From assembly GCF_000622325.1 (NCBI RefSeq), contig NZ_JASE01000005.1:1922001-1986000 (forward strand): 64,000 bases of DNA, in the 5' to 3' direction. Each line of letters opens with the position of its first letter. The stretch's first letter is position 1. Of this stretch, positions 43,128-51,636 are shown one piece after another. The stretch comes from Sulfitobacter geojensis. GTDB lineage: Bacteria; Pseudomonadota; Alphaproteobacteria; Rhodobacterales; Rhodobacteraceae. A model generated the notes under the pieces. The model did not search any database, was not told the DNA's origin, and worked only from the letters and a program-made list of their open reading frames with translations. Position numbers and translations under genes: made by a program.

Positions 43128-44409
43128 TGACCTGGAAAAGGAAGAGCTGCTGGCGTTGCCCTATCTGTTCGAATTCTGGGCAATGGATCACCAATTACCC
43201 CCCGAAGGCGCGTGGCGCACATGGGTTGTGATGGGCGGCCGGGGTGCGGGGAAAACCCGCGCGGGCGCGGAATGGGTGCGGTCCGTCGTCGAAGGGGCGC
43301 GCCCCTTTGATGAAGGCGCATGTCGCAGGGTCGCGCTGGTGGGCGAAACCATCGAGCAGGTGCGCGAGGTGATGATTTTTGGCGACAGCGGGATCCTTGC
43401 CTGTTCGCCCGAGGATCGGCGTCCAGACTGGGAGGCGGGACGCAAGCGGCTGGTCTGGCCGAACGGGGCGGTTGCAACAGTGCATACGGCCCATGATCCC
43501 GAAGGGTTGCGCGGGCCGCAGTTTGACGCGGCTTGGGTCGACGAGTTGGCCAAGTGGAAGCGCGGGCAGGAGGCGTGGGACCAGTTGCAATTCGCACTGC
43601 GCCTTGGCGATGACCCGCGGGTTTGTGTCACGACCACCCCGCGCAATGTGGATGTGTTAAAGCGGCTGTTGGCATCGCCATCGACTGTGCAGACCCATGC
43701 ACCTACGGAGGCAAATGCGGCCAATCTGGCGTCCTCGTTTCTTGACGAAGTCAAGGCGCGGTACAAGGGAACAAGGTTGGGCCGTCAGGAACTGGACGGG
43801 GTGTTGTTGGCCGATGCAGAGGGGGCGTTGTGGACATCAGCGGCGTTGGAAGAGCAGCGCATTGAAGAGGCCCCTGCGTTTGACCGCATTGTGGTGGGGC
43901 TGGACCCTGCGGCATCGGCGGGGATGGGCGCGGATGAATGCGGTATCGTTGTTGTCGGGGCGGTGACCCAAGGGCCGGTGCAGGATTGGCGGGCCGTGGT
44001 TCTGGCCGATTGTACCATACAGGGCGCGACGCCAAGTGGTTGGGCCAAGGCGGCCATTGCTGCGATGGAACAGTTCGGCGCGGACAAATTGGTCGCCGAG
44101 GTCAATCAGGGGGGGGCAATGGTGGGCGAGGTCTTGCGCCAGATTGATCCTTTGGTGCCGTTGAAATCGGTGCATGCGTCAAGAGGCAAGGTGGCGCGGG
44201 CAGAGCCGGTGGCGGCCTTGTATGAACAGGGGCGGGTCAGCCATGTGCGGGGGCTGGATACGTTGGAGGATCAAATGTGCCGGATGACGGCGCACGGGTT
44301 TGAGGGGGGCGGCAGCCCGGACCGCGTGGACGCACTTGTCTGGGCCCTGCACGAGCTGATGATCGAACCGGCAGCGAAATGGCGCCGGCCTGCGCTGCGT
44401 AGCCTCTAA
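42997..44409 (+). CDS. GTA gp2, large terminase (TerL)
   Basis: DNA-packaging motor ATPase and nuclease of the gene transfer agent, 470 residues. Walker A is GGRGAGKT at residues 80-87, Walker B hydrophobic run then Asp182-Glu183 in AAWVDELAKW. The C-terminal RNase H-like nuclease is indicated by IVVGLDPAASAG, LVAEVNQGGAMV and SPDRVDALVWALHEL. ATG 42997 with GGAGA upstream is used; the gene overlaps g1 by 131 bases. It is a full-length terminase, so packaging should be intact. Confidence 0.95.
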   Translation: MSAKANRLELQREDTPLILTERGLRSGANWIASADAVVQEQFLDDLEKEELLALPYLFEFWAMDHQLPPEGAWRTWVVMGGRGAGKTRAGAEWVRSVVEGARPFDEGACRRVALVGETIEQVREVMIFGDSGILACSPEDRRPDWEAGRKRLVWPNGAVATVHTAHDPEGLRGPQFDAAWVDELAKWKRGQEAWDQLQFALRLGDDPRVCVTTTPRNVDVLKRLLASPSTVQTHAPTEANAANLASSFLDEVKARYKGTRLGRQELDGVLLADAEGALWTSAALEEQRIEEAPAFDRIVVGLDPAASAGMGADECGIVVVGAVTQGPVQDWRAVVLADCTIQGATPSGWAKAAIAAMEQFGADKLVAEVNQGGAMVGEVLRQIDPLVPLKSVHASRGKVARAEPVAALYEQGRVSHVRGLDTLEDQMCRMTAHGFEGGGSPDRVDALVWALHELMIEPAAKWRRPALRSL

Positions 44410-44558
44410 AGACTGGTGTTTTAAAGTGTTGCGCGACCCTGCGTTCGGTGGGGTCGCGTGGAATTAAGTTCTTTAAGTCAAAATGTTTTCAAGCCGATTG
44501 GGGTGGGCCGGTGATCGCCGGTTCAGGGATCGGGGTGGATAGGCAAGAGGAGCGAGAC

Positions 44559-45773
44559 ATGGTGTTTGATTTTCTGCGACGCGGGACGGCGGCGGCGAGT
44601 GTACCGGACGTGAACGGGACGTCCCCGGCACCCGCAAGTATGTTTGCGCAGAAAGCATCGGCGACGGGTAAGGTTGCGGTCTATCAGACATCGGGGAGGG
44701 TGGCATGGACGCCGCGCGATACCGTGACGCTGACCAAGGTCGGGTTTTGCGGCAATCCGGTGGGGTTTCGATCGGTCAAATTGATTGCCGAAGCAGCGGC
44801 GGCGTTGCCTTTGGTGGTGCAGGATAGCGAGCGTCGTTATGAGGCACACCCGGTCGTGGCGCTGTTGGCAAAGCCGAACGGCGCACAGGGGCGGGCAGAG
44901 CTGCTGGAAGCACTATATGCGCAGGTGTTGTTAAGCGGGAACGGTTATGTCGAGGCCGTGGGCGAGGGAATGCCGCAAGAGCTGCATGTTTTGCGGTCTG
45001 ACCGGATGTCGGTGGTGCCCGGTTCAGATGGCTGGCCGGTGGCCTATGAGTACGCGGTTGGTGGCCGCAAGCACCGGTTTGATGTATCGGGCGAGGTGAA
45101 AGCGGTCTGTCATATCAAGAGCTTTCATCCACAGGATGATCATTACGGCTTCGCCCCGATGCAAGCGGCCGCGATGGCGCTGGATGTGCATAATTCGGCC
45201 TCGCGGTGGTCCAAAGCCTTGTTGGACAACGCGGCAAGACCATCAGGCGCGATGGTTTATAAGGGGGTAGAGGGACAGGGGCACCTGAGTACAGAGCAGT
45301 ACGAGCGGTTGGTGTCCGAGATGGAGAGCATGCATCAGGGTGCACGCAATGCGGGTCGACCGATGTTGTTGGAAGGCGGGCTTGACTGGAAACCGATGGG
45401 ATTTTCGCCCTCCGACATGGAATTTCACAAGACCAAGGAGGCCGCCGCGCGCGAGATTGCATTGGCGTATGGTGTGCCGCCGATGTTGTTGGGCATTCAG
45501 GGGGATGCGACCTATGCAAACTATCAGGAAGCGCATCGGGCGTTTTACCGACTGACAGTTTTGCCATTGGCAACACGGGTGACGGCGGCACTTGCGCATT
45601 GGTTGGCGGGCTTTACCGGCGAGGCGGTTGAGGTGAAACCTGATCTGGATCAGGTGCCTGCCCTGGCGGCGGAGCGGGACGCACAATGGGCGCGCGTGGC
45701 GCAGGCAGATTTTCTGACCGAGCCGGAAAAACGCAGCCTGTTAGGCCTGCCGGCGGTGGCGACGGATGAGTGA
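44559..45773 (+). CDS. GTA gp3, portal protein (HK97 family)
   Basis: Portal vertex protein of 404 residues through which DNA enters the head. The HK97 portal core is visible: VTLTKVGFCGNPVGFRSVKLIAEAAAALPLVV, ALYAQVLLSGNGYVE, CHIKSFHPQDDHYGFAPMQAAAMAL, then MEFHKTKEAAAREIALAYGVPPMLLG. ATG 44559 with AGAGGAG is chosen; 37 upstream codons are non-conserved. It is 149 bases after g2, one of the longer gaps in the cluster. Confidence 0.94.
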   Translation: MVFDFLRRGTAAASVPDVNGTSPAPASMFAQKASATGKVAVYQTSGRVAWTPRDTVTLTKVGFCGNPVGFRSVKLIAEAAAALPLVVQDSERRYEAHPVVALLAKPNGAQGRAELLEALYAQVLLSGNGYVEAVGEGMPQELHVLRSDRMSVVPGSDGWPVAYEYAVGGRKHRFDVSGEVKAVCHIKSFHPQDDHYGFAPMQAAAMALDVHNSASRWSKALLDNAARPSGAMVYKGVEGQGHLSTEQYERLVSEMESMHQGARNAGRPMLLEGGLDWKPMGFSPSDMEFHKTKEAAAREIALAYGVPPMLLGIQGDATYANYQEAHRAFYRLTVLPLATRVTAALAHWLAGFTGEAVEVKPDLDQVPALAAERDAQWARVAQADFLTEPEKRSLLGLPAVATDE

Positions 45774-45990
45774 TCCGGCAATGTATGAGCGGTTTGATTG
45801 TGCGCCGGGATTGAAGTTGCAGGCCCACGAGCGGTTGACGGCAATCCAGCAGGAGAATCTGGCCAAACGCATGGACCGTCTGGAGGAAATGATGGAGCGC
45901 ATGGAGCGGCGGTTGTGGTTGACGGTTTACGGTGTGGTCGCAGTGATGCTGGCGCAAGCCGTGCAAAGCGTGCTGGCGGTGACCCCGTAA
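45766..45990 (+). CDS. GTA gp3.5, small membrane-anchored protein
   Basis: A 74-residue protein with a charged, helical, Met/Arg/Glu-rich middle (NLAKRMDRLEEMMERMERR) and a C-terminal hydrophobic helix (LWLTVYGVVAVMLAQAVQSVL). The position between portal and protease, and the size, match orfg3.5 of RcGTA, which is unassigned in function. It overlaps the portal gene by eight bases. A role at the membrane during assembly or release is possible but unproven. Confidence 0.75.
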   Translation: MSDPAMYERFDCAPGLKLQAHERLTAIQQENLAKRMDRLEEMMERMERRLWLTVYGVVAVMLAQAVQSVLAVTP

Positions 45991-46016
45991 GCGGCTGAAA
46001 TTCAAGAGGAGTTGTC

Positions 46017-46628
46017 ATGGGATATGACGTGGGAAACTTCGGCTTTGGGCCGGAGAGCGGGAAAGATGTGTCTGCAGGAATGCCACTTTTGGAACGCAAG
46101 TTTATGGCGTTTCAGGACGTGGCCAAGGTTGAGGGCGGGACCGAGATCAGCGGCTATGCCAGCCTATTCGGGGCAGTGGACCAGGGCGGTGATGTGGTCG
46201 AGGCAGGGGCTTATGGCGTTTCGTTGAAGGCAGTGGCGAAGGCCGGTCGCAACATCAAGATGCTTTGGCAGCACGATCCGGCGCAACCGATTGGTGTTTG
46301 GGACGTGGTGCGCGAGGACGCCAAGGGGTTGTTCGTCAAGGGGCGCATTCTGGACTCTGTGGAAAAGGGGCGCGAGGCGGCTGCGTTGATTGCTGCGGGG
46401 GCAATTGACGGGCTTTCGATCGGCTATCGCACGGTGAAGGCGACAAAGAACACCAAGGGCCAGCGGCTTTTGGCGGAACTGGAGCTTTGGGAGGTGTCAT
46501 TGGTGACATTCCCAATGCTGCCCAGTGCGCGGGTGGCGGCGAAGGGCGATGTGATCGCTGTCGGTGACATTCTGCGTGACATGGCGGCGTCCTTTGAGGG
46601 GGCGCGGGCAGAGATGGCGCGGCGGTAG
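46017..46628 (+). CDS. GTA gp4, prohead protease (HK97 family)
   Basis: Capsid maturation serine protease of 203 residues, expected to cleave the capsid N-terminus. The catalytic His is in KMLWQHDPAQP near residue 82 and the Ser in GAIDGLSIGYRTV, with ELELWEVSLVTFPML following. Residues 1-30 are a variable N-terminal extension (MGYDVGNFGFGPESGKDV); an internal ATG before LLERKF might be used instead. Confidence 0.93.
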   Translation: MGYDVGNFGFGPESGKDVSAGMPLLERKFMAFQDVAKVEGGTEISGYASLFGAVDQGGDVVEAGAYGVSLKAVAKAGRNIKMLWQHDPAQPIGVWDVVREDAKGLFVKGRILDSVEKGREAAALIAAGAIDGLSIGYRTVKATKNTKGQRLLAELELWEVSLVTFPMLPSARVAAKGDVIAVGDILRDMAASFEGARAEMARR

Positions 46629-46664
46629 CCTGCGTCACAGGCGAGGCAAATTCGGGAGTGACGG

Positions 46665-47828
46665 ATGAGCAAGACGGAACTGGGGCATGCGTCCCCGGCT
46701 GAAGAAGTGCGCGCGGCGGTGACGGGATTTGTCACTGACTTCAAGGGCTTTCAGGCTGAAATTGAGACAAAACTTCAACAAACAGAAGAGCGGATGACCA
46801 TGCTGGATCGAAAAATGACACTGCCTGCGCGTACACCTTTGGGCGGCACGACTGATGCCGGTGCGCCACATCAAAAGGCCTTTAATGCCTATCTGCGCAA
46901 TGGCGATGATGACGGGTTGCGCGGGCTGGAGCTGGAGGGCAAATCACTGTCCACGGCGGTGAATTCGGACGGTGGCTATCTGGTTGATCCGCAAACGAGT
47001 GCGACAGTGCAGTCGGTGTTGAATGCCACTGCGTCGGTCCGTGCAATCGCGAGTGTCGTGCAGGTTGAAGCGACGTCGTATGACGTGCTGGTGGATCACA
47101 CGGACGTGGGGGCGGGATGGGCCACCGAGGCCGGCCCACAGGCCGAGACGGATACGCCGCAGATTGATCGCATCACGATTGGGTTGCACGAGTTGAGTGC
47201 GTTGCCCAAAGCGTCGCAGCGTCTGCTGGATGACGCGGCCTTTGACATCGAAGGCTGGCTGGCGGGGCGGATCGCGGACAAGTTTGCGCGCGCCGAGGCG
47301 GCGGCCTTTGTGAACGGCGATGGGGTGGACAAGCCTAAAGGTTTCCTGACCCACACGGCTGTCGACAATGACGTCTGGACCTGGGGCAATCTCGGGTATG
47401 TGCCGACGGAAGTTGATGGCGAAGTCACGCCGGATGCGATTGTCGAGTTGGTGTATTCGCTTGGGGCGCAGTACCGCGCCAATGGTGCGTTCGTCATGAA
47501 CTCCAAAACAGCGGGCCGCGTGCGCAAGCTGACCGATGCGGACGGGCGTTTCCTGTGGTCGGACGGTCTGGCGGCGGGCGAACCTGCGCAGCTGATGGGC
47601 TATCCTGTGCTTGTGGCCGAGGACATGCCGGATGCGGGAAGTGACAGTTTTTCCATCGCGTTTGGTGATTTCCGCGCCGGTTACACAGTGGCCGAACGGC
47701 CTGATCTACGCATTCTGCGCGATCCGTTCAGCGCGAAGCCACATGTGCTGTTCTATGCGACCAAGCGTGTGGGCGGGGACGTGAGCGACTTTGCCGCGAT
47801 CAAATTGTTGAAATTCGGCGTGGCCTAA
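46665..47828 (+). CDS. GTA gp5, major capsid protein (HK97 family)
   Basis: Main head protein of 387 residues. Residues about 1-65 form a charged coiled-coil scaffold-like region (FVTDFKGFQAEIETKLQQTEERM), removed by gp4 in relatives. The HK97 core begins near residue 90 with ALSTAVNSDGGYLVDPQTSATVQSVLNATASVRAIAS and includes LDDAAFDIEGWLAGRIADKFARAEAAAFVNGDG and FGDFRAGYTVAERPDLRILRDPFS. A structured gap of 158 bases separates it from g6, unlike most of the cluster. Confidence 0.96.
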   Translation: MSKTELGHASPAEEVRAAVTGFVTDFKGFQAEIETKLQQTEERMTMLDRKMTLPARTPLGGTTDAGAPHQKAFNAYLRNGDDDGLRGLELEGKSLSTAVNSDGGYLVDPQTSATVQSVLNATASVRAIASVVQVEATSYDVLVDHTDVGAGWATEAGPQAETDTPQIDRITIGLHELSALPKASQRLLDDAAFDIEGWLAGRIADKFARAEAAAFVNGDGVDKPKGFLTHTAVDNDVWTWGNLGYVPTEVDGEVTPDAIVELVYSLGAQYRANGAFVMNSKTAGRVRKLTDADGRFLWSDGLAAGEPAQLMGYPVLVAEDMPDAGSDSFSIAFGDFRAGYTVAERPDLRILRDPFSAKPHVLFYATKRVGGDVSDFAAIKLLKFGVA

Positions 47829-47842
47829 GGCGCACCGAGAGC

Positions 47843-47940
47843 GGACCGGGGCATCTGACCCCGGTTCGGACGCGCGATCGTGATGCTTGCTTTGCCTAGC
47901 TGCTCCCCTCCGACCGAGCAGGGCAGGTGGTCGCGCGTCC
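47843..47940 (+). promoter_or_regulatory. Structured intercistronic element between capsid and connector genes
   Basis: Two hairpins in tandem. The first pairs ACCGGGG (47845-47851) with CCCCGGT (47859-47865). The second has perfect ten-base arms GGACGCGCGA (47868-47877) and TCGCGCGTCC (47931-47940) enclosing an inner stem CTGCTC (47900-47905) with GAGCAG (47916-47921). There is no U tract or promoter match. It may stabilise the capsid mRNA or reduce read-through into later genes. Confidence 0.55.
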
Positions 47941-47986
47941 GGGTTTGACTGACCCAGAGGCCGGGGGCCGAAATTTGGAGACTTCC

Positions 47987-48586
47987 ATGATGTTGATCGA
48001 AGAAACACCCATTCCTGACGCGGCCTTGCCGGTGGAGGCGTTCAAGGCACATCTGCGATTGGGCAGTGGCTTTGGTCCTGATGACGTACAGGACGTGGTT
48101 TTGCTGTCATTTTTGCGGGCTGCGATTGCCGCTGTTGAGGGGCGGACGGGCAAGGTGCTGCTGGAACGTGAGTTCCAGCAAACAGTGACTGCGTGGCGTC
48201 GCATAGATGGGCATGTATTGCAGGTTGCGCCGGTCGGGCAGGTGAGCCGCGTAGAATTGGTTGATCATCAGGGGGTGAGGGTGGATGTCGATCCGGCGGC
48301 CTATTGGCTGGAACGGGACGGTCATGGTCCGAAGCTGCGCCCGGCTGGTGCTGCCTTGCCGCGTATTGCGCAGGCGGGGTCCGCAGTGGTCCATTTCGTT
48401 GCTGGTTTTGCGGACAATTGGGAGGGCGTGCCGGCGGACTTGCGTCAGGCCGTGTTGATGCTGGCGGCGCATTATTACGAATATCGACATGATACGGGCC
48501 TCAGCAACGGATGTATGCCGTTCGGGGTGTCGAGCCTGATCGAACGGTACAAGGGGTTGCGTATGGGTGCAGGGGTGATGCGATGA
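47987..48586 (+). CDS. GTA gp6, head-tail connector (adaptor)
   Basis: A 199-residue adaptor expected to form a ring under the portal. The family (phage gp6-like / rcc01688) is indicated by ALPVEAFKAHLRLGSGFGPDD at the N-terminus, AAIAAVEGRTGKVLL and the end PADLRQAVLMLAAHYYEYR. Two adjacent ATG codons (47987 and 47990) follow TTGGAG, and either could be used. The stop overlaps the g7 start (ATGA). Confidence 0.9.
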   Translation: MMLIEETPIPDAALPVEAFKAHLRLGSGFGPDDVQDVVLLSFLRAAIAAVEGRTGKVLLEREFQQTVTAWRRIDGHVLQVAPVGQVSRVELVDHQGVRVDVDPAAYWLERDGHGPKLRPAGAALPRIAQAGSAVVHFVAGFADNWEGVPADLRQAVLMLAAHYYEYRHDTGLSNGCMPFGVSSLIERYKGLRMGAGVMR

Positions 48587-48921
48587 GCGCGCCGCGGTTG
48601 ATGCATCAGCTGGAACTCGAGGCACCTGAAAGGGTCAGTGACGGTGCCGGTGGCTTTACCGAAAACTGGGTCGTGCTGGGCACCCATTGGGCGCAACTGG
48701 TTGCGAGATCAGGCCGCGAAACAGCAAGTCGCGGTACGCCGGTCAGCCGCGTCGGGTACAAAATTATTGTGCGCAGTGCGCCCTTGGGGTCGGTCCAACG
48801 CCCCAAACCGCAGCAAAGATTTCGTACGGGCACGCGGGTCTTCAGCATTCAGGCCGTCGCCGATTATGATGCCGCGTGCCGCTATCTGACCTGCTTTGCC
48901 GAAGAGGAGGTCGTGGTATGA
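48583..48921 (+). CDS. GTA gp7, head closure / stopper protein
   Basis: A 112-residue beta-rich protein of the phage head-tail adaptor (SPP1 gp16-like) family: LELEAPERVSDGAGGFTENWVVLGTHWAQL and the closing RVFSIQAVADYDAACRYLTCFAEEE. It should seal the connector after packaging. ATG 48583 overlaps the g6 stop and starts the conserved region; 24 upstream in-frame codons lie inside g6. Its stop overlaps g8. Confidence 0.9.
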   Translation: MSAPRLMHQLELEAPERVSDGAGGFTENWVVLGTHWAQLVARSGRETASRGTPVSRVGYKIIVRSAPLGSVQRPKPQQRFRTGTRVFSIQAVADYDAACRYLTCFAEEEVVV

Positions 48922-49328
48922 GTTTTGCGATGTCAGGGCCGCTGCAAAGGGCCGTTTATGATGCGTTGAGCGCGGATTCCGTGTTGGGGATGATTGTGGG
49001 CAGTGCGATCTATGATGCTGTGCCCACAGGAATTTTGCCCGCGATTTACGTGCGACTTGGCAGTGAAGAGGTCAAGGATGCCTCCGACGGCAGCGGCGCG
49101 GGGGCGGTCCATCGGTTCACGGTATCGGTGATCACCTCAAGCCCCGGGTTTGCGCAGGCGAAAGAGGCCGCTGCTGCGATCAGCGACACATTGCACAACG
49201 GCAATTTCACGTTGAGCCGCGGACGGCTTGTGAGCCTGCGGTTCGAGCGCGCAAAAGCGTCAAGGGTCGAGGCCGCTGCCACGCGCCAGATTGATTTGCG
49301 CTTTGCGGCACGTGTGCAGGACGACTGA
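48918..49328 (+). CDS. GTA gp8, tail terminator (DUF3168)
   Basis: A 136-residue protein of the DUF3168 family, which forms the tail terminator ring joining tail tube to head. Diagnostic segments are LQRAVYDALSADSVLGMIVGSAIYDAVP at the N-terminus and AKEAAAAISDTLHN plus RFERAKASRVEAAATRQIDLRFAARV at the end. ATG 48918 overlaps the g7 stop by four bases. Confidence 0.9.
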   Translation: MSFAMSGPLQRAVYDALSADSVLGMIVGSAIYDAVPTGILPAIYVRLGSEEVKDASDGSGAGAVHRFTVSVITSSPGFAQAKEAAAAISDTLHNGNFTLSRGRLVSLRFERAKASRVEAAATRQIDLRFAARVQDD

Positions 49329-49354
49329 GTTTTTGAATTTACAGGAGATAAGCG

Positions 49355-49777
49355 ATGGCTGTTCAGGCAGGTAAAGACCTTTTGGTCAAAGTGGATATGA
49401 CAAGTGACGGGCAGTTTGAGACCATTGCAGGGTTGCGGGCCACACGGGTGAGTTTCAACGCCGAGGCGGTGGACGTGACGACCTTGGACAGCGAAGGCGG
49501 TTGGCGTGAGTTGCTAGCGGGCGCGGGGGTGCGGTCGGCTGCAATCAGCGGGTCGGGCGTGTTTCGCGATGAGGGTACGGATGAACGTGCACGCCAGTTG
49601 TTTTTTGACGGGCTGACTCCGGATTTTCAAATCGTGATCCCTGCTTTCGGGGTGGTCGAGGGCCCGTTTCAAGTTACCGCGCTTGAGTATGCAGGGCAGT
49701 TGAACGGTGAGGCAACATATGAGCTGAGCCTGCAATCTGCGGGGATTCTGATTTTCACACCGGATTTGGCAGCTTGA
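49355..49777 (+). CDS. GTA gp9, major tail tube protein
   Basis: Tail tube subunit of 140 residues in the TP901-1-like major tail protein family. Markers are AGKDLLVKVDM, VDVTTLDSEGGWRELLAGAGVRSAAISGSG and the closing GEATYELSLQSAG. The gene has an independent ribosome-binding site (AGGAGATAAGCG) before ATG 49355, consistent with a high-copy structural protein. Confidence 0.94.
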   Translation: MAVQAGKDLLVKVDMTSDGQFETIAGLRATRVSFNAEAVDVTTLDSEGGWRELLAGAGVRSAAISGSGVFRDEGTDERARQLFFDGLTPDFQIVIPAFGVVEGPFQVTALEYAGQLNGEATYELSLQSAGILIFTPDLAA

Positions 49778-50094
49778 GCGTGGCGAACCGCTGGAGAGGC
49801 GATGTGGCGCTTGTGGTTGACGGCGAGCCTTGCATTGCGCGGCTGACCCTTGGCGCGTTGGCCGAGCTGGAGGAGGGGTTGGGCGAGACCTCGCTTGTGG
49901 GCTTGGTGGAGCGGTTCGAATCGAGCCGGTTTACCAGCCGCGATGTGGTGGCATTGCTGGGCGCAGGATTGCGGGGCGGTGGCCGCGAGATCACGGATGA
50001 GGCGCTTGCGCGGGCGCAGGTCAAAGGCGGGCCGATGGCTGCGGCCAAAGCCGCGGCCGAGTTATTGGCGCGGGCGTTTGTGGTGCCGGAGTGA
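49774..50094 (+). CDS. GTA gp10, tail assembly chaperone
   Basis: A 106-residue protein of the GTA gp10 family (phage tail assembly chaperone class): VALVVDGEPCIARLTLGALAELEEGLGETSLVGLVERF. TTG 49774 overlaps the g9 stop; GTG 49780 is an equally reasonable start. It is followed, with overlap, by g10.1. In long-tailed phages the two chaperone products are often made by programmed frameshift; here they are separate overlapping genes. Confidence 0.86.
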   Translation: MSVANRWRGDVALVVDGEPCIARLTLGALAELEEGLGETSLVGLVERFESSRFTSRDVVALLGAGLRGGGREITDEALARAQVKGGPMAAAKAAAELLARAFVVPE

Positions 50095-50306
50095 GTGGCT
50101 GTACGAAGGGCTTGGACTGGCCGGCGTTGATGGGGGTCGGGCTGCATGGTTTGGGGTTGGCACCTGCTGTGTTCTGGGCACTGACGCCCGTGGAGTTGCA
50201 GATGATGCTGGGTACATCGCAGCAGAAAAAACCGATGCTGAATGATGGGTTGGCGGCGTTGATGGCCGCCTATCCCGACACGGAACAGGGGGCGAAAGAT
50301 GGGTGA
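50091..50306 (+). CDS. GTA gp10.1, small tail assembly chaperone
   Basis: A 71-residue protein starting at GTG 50091, which overlaps the g10 stop (GTGA). The segment LAPAVFWALTPVELQMMLG matches the small Phage_TAC_6-type chaperone found at this place in GTA clusters. Its end overlaps the tape measure start by eight bases. Confidence 0.82.
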   Translation: MSGCTKGLDWPALMGVGLHGLGLAPAVFWALTPVELQMMLGTSQQKKPMLNDGLAALMAAYPDTEQGAKDG

Positions 50307-50958
50307 GTTTGACGAATTTGGCGGGCTTGAGAGCAATGCCGAAGATCTGAATGCGACCTTGGCGAGTACAGGTGCGCTGGTGGCGGGGTTTGACGGTGAG
50401 TTGCGCCGGATGAGTGGGTCTCTTGCGGCGACTGGCAAGGACGTTCAGACCCTCGAGAAGGGTCTGAGCAAAGGATTGCGCCGTGCATTTGACGGTGTGG
50501 TGTTTGACGGCATGAAGATGTCTGACGCGCTGAAGACCGTGGCGCAATCGTTGGCCAACACAACCTACAACGCGGCGATGAAACCGGTGACGGACCATTT
50601 CGGCGGGTTGATATCGCAGGGCGTTGGATCGCTTGTGCAGGGGATATTGCCCTTTGCTGACGGGGCGGCGTTTTCGCAGGGAAAAGTGATGCCTTTCGCG
50701 CAGGGAGGTGTGGTCAGCGGTGCGACGACGTTTCCGATGCGCGGTGGTACGGGGCTGATGGGCGAGGCCGGACCGGAAGCGATTATGCCGCTTGCACGTG
50801 GCCCGGACGGGAAGCTGGGGGTGCGCGGCGGCGGTGGGGGCGGTCCGTCGTTGGTGATGCACATCACAACCCCGGACGTGGCAGGTTTTCAGCGTTCGCA
50901 GAGCCAGATCGCGGCACAGATGAGCCGCGCTTTGAGTTCGGGCAACCGTAACCGGTGA
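50299..50958 (+). CDS. GTA gp11, tape measure protein
   Basis: A 219-residue tape measure, very short for a siphovirus, which agrees with the short tail of GTA particles because tape measure length sets tail length. Residues 1-60 are helical with ATLASTGALVAGFDGEL and MSGSLAATGKDVQTLEKGL. The C-terminal third has PFADGAAFSQGKVMPFAQGGVVSGATTFPMRGG and a glycine run before PSLVMHITTPD, a pattern typical of GTA gp11. Confidence 0.9.
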   Translation: MGEFDEFGGLESNAEDLNATLASTGALVAGFDGELRRMSGSLAATGKDVQTLEKGLSKGLRRAFDGVVFDGMKMSDALKTVAQSLANTTYNAAMKPVTDHFGGLISQGVGSLVQGILPFADGAAFSQGKVMPFAQGGVVSGATTFPMRGGTGLMGEAGPEAIMPLARGPDGKLGVRGGGGGGPSLVMHITTPDVAGFQRSQSQIAAQMSRALSSGNRNR

Positions 50959-51003
50959 AGCGGGCGCGCCCGTCGAAACAGAATTGATGTCAGGAGCAGG
51001 TCA

Positions 51004-51636
51004 ATGGCTTTTCATGAGGTAAGATTTCCCGCAACGTTGAGTTTCGGCTCGTTGGGGGGACCGCAGAGGCGTACGGATGTGGTGACGCTGGCCAACGGTT
51101 TTGAAGAGCGCAACACGCCCTGGGCGCATTCAAGGCGCAGTTATGATGCCGGGCTTGGCATGCGGTCGATTGACGACTTGCAGGTGTTGATTGGTTTTTT
51201 CGAGGCGCGGATGGGGCAGATGCACGCATTCCGCTGGAAGGATTGGGCGGATTATAAGTCTGGCCGTGCAACGCTTGACCCCGTGTTTGATGATCAGAGC
51301 ATCGGTTACGGGGATGGTGAAACCCGTGATTTCCAGATCATGAAGACCTATCGATCGGGCGAACAGATGTACCGTCGTCCGATCAAGAAACCTGTCGCTG
51401 GGTCGGTTAAGGTGGGGGTTGAGCAGGACGAACTGCAAGAGGGGCTGGGTTATGAGGTGAATGCCAACACGGGCATCATCACTTTTGCGCATCCCCCTGA
51501 TCCGAATATGGAAATCTATGCGGGATACGAGTTTGACGTGCCGGTGCGGTTTGACACGGATCGTATCCTGACCAGCGTAGAGAGCTTTCAGGCAGGACAG
51601 GTGCCATCTGTGCCAGTGATCGAGGTGCGGTTATGA
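51004..51636 (+). CDS. GTA gp12, distal tail protein (TIGR02217 / DUF2460)
   Basis: A 210-residue baseplate protein at the tail tip. It starts FHEVRFPATLSFGSLGGPQRRTDVVTLANGFEERNTPWAHSRR, contains FFEARMGQMHAFRWKDWADYKS and ends with GYEFDVPVRFDTDRI, all family hallmarks. It should form the distal ring to which gp13 attaches. Ribosome-binding site AGGAGCAGGTCA precedes ATG 51004. The stop overlaps g13 by four bases. Confidence 0.95.
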   Translation: MAFHEVRFPATLSFGSLGGPQRRTDVVTLANGFEERNTPWAHSRRSYDAGLGMRSIDDLQVLIGFFEARMGQMHAFRWKDWADYKSGRATLDPVFDDQSIGYGDGETRDFQIMKTYRSGEQMYRRPIKKPVAGSVKVGVEQDELQEGLGYEVNANTGIITFAHPPDPNMEIYAGYEFDVPVRFDTDRILTSVESFQAGQVPSVPVIEVRL

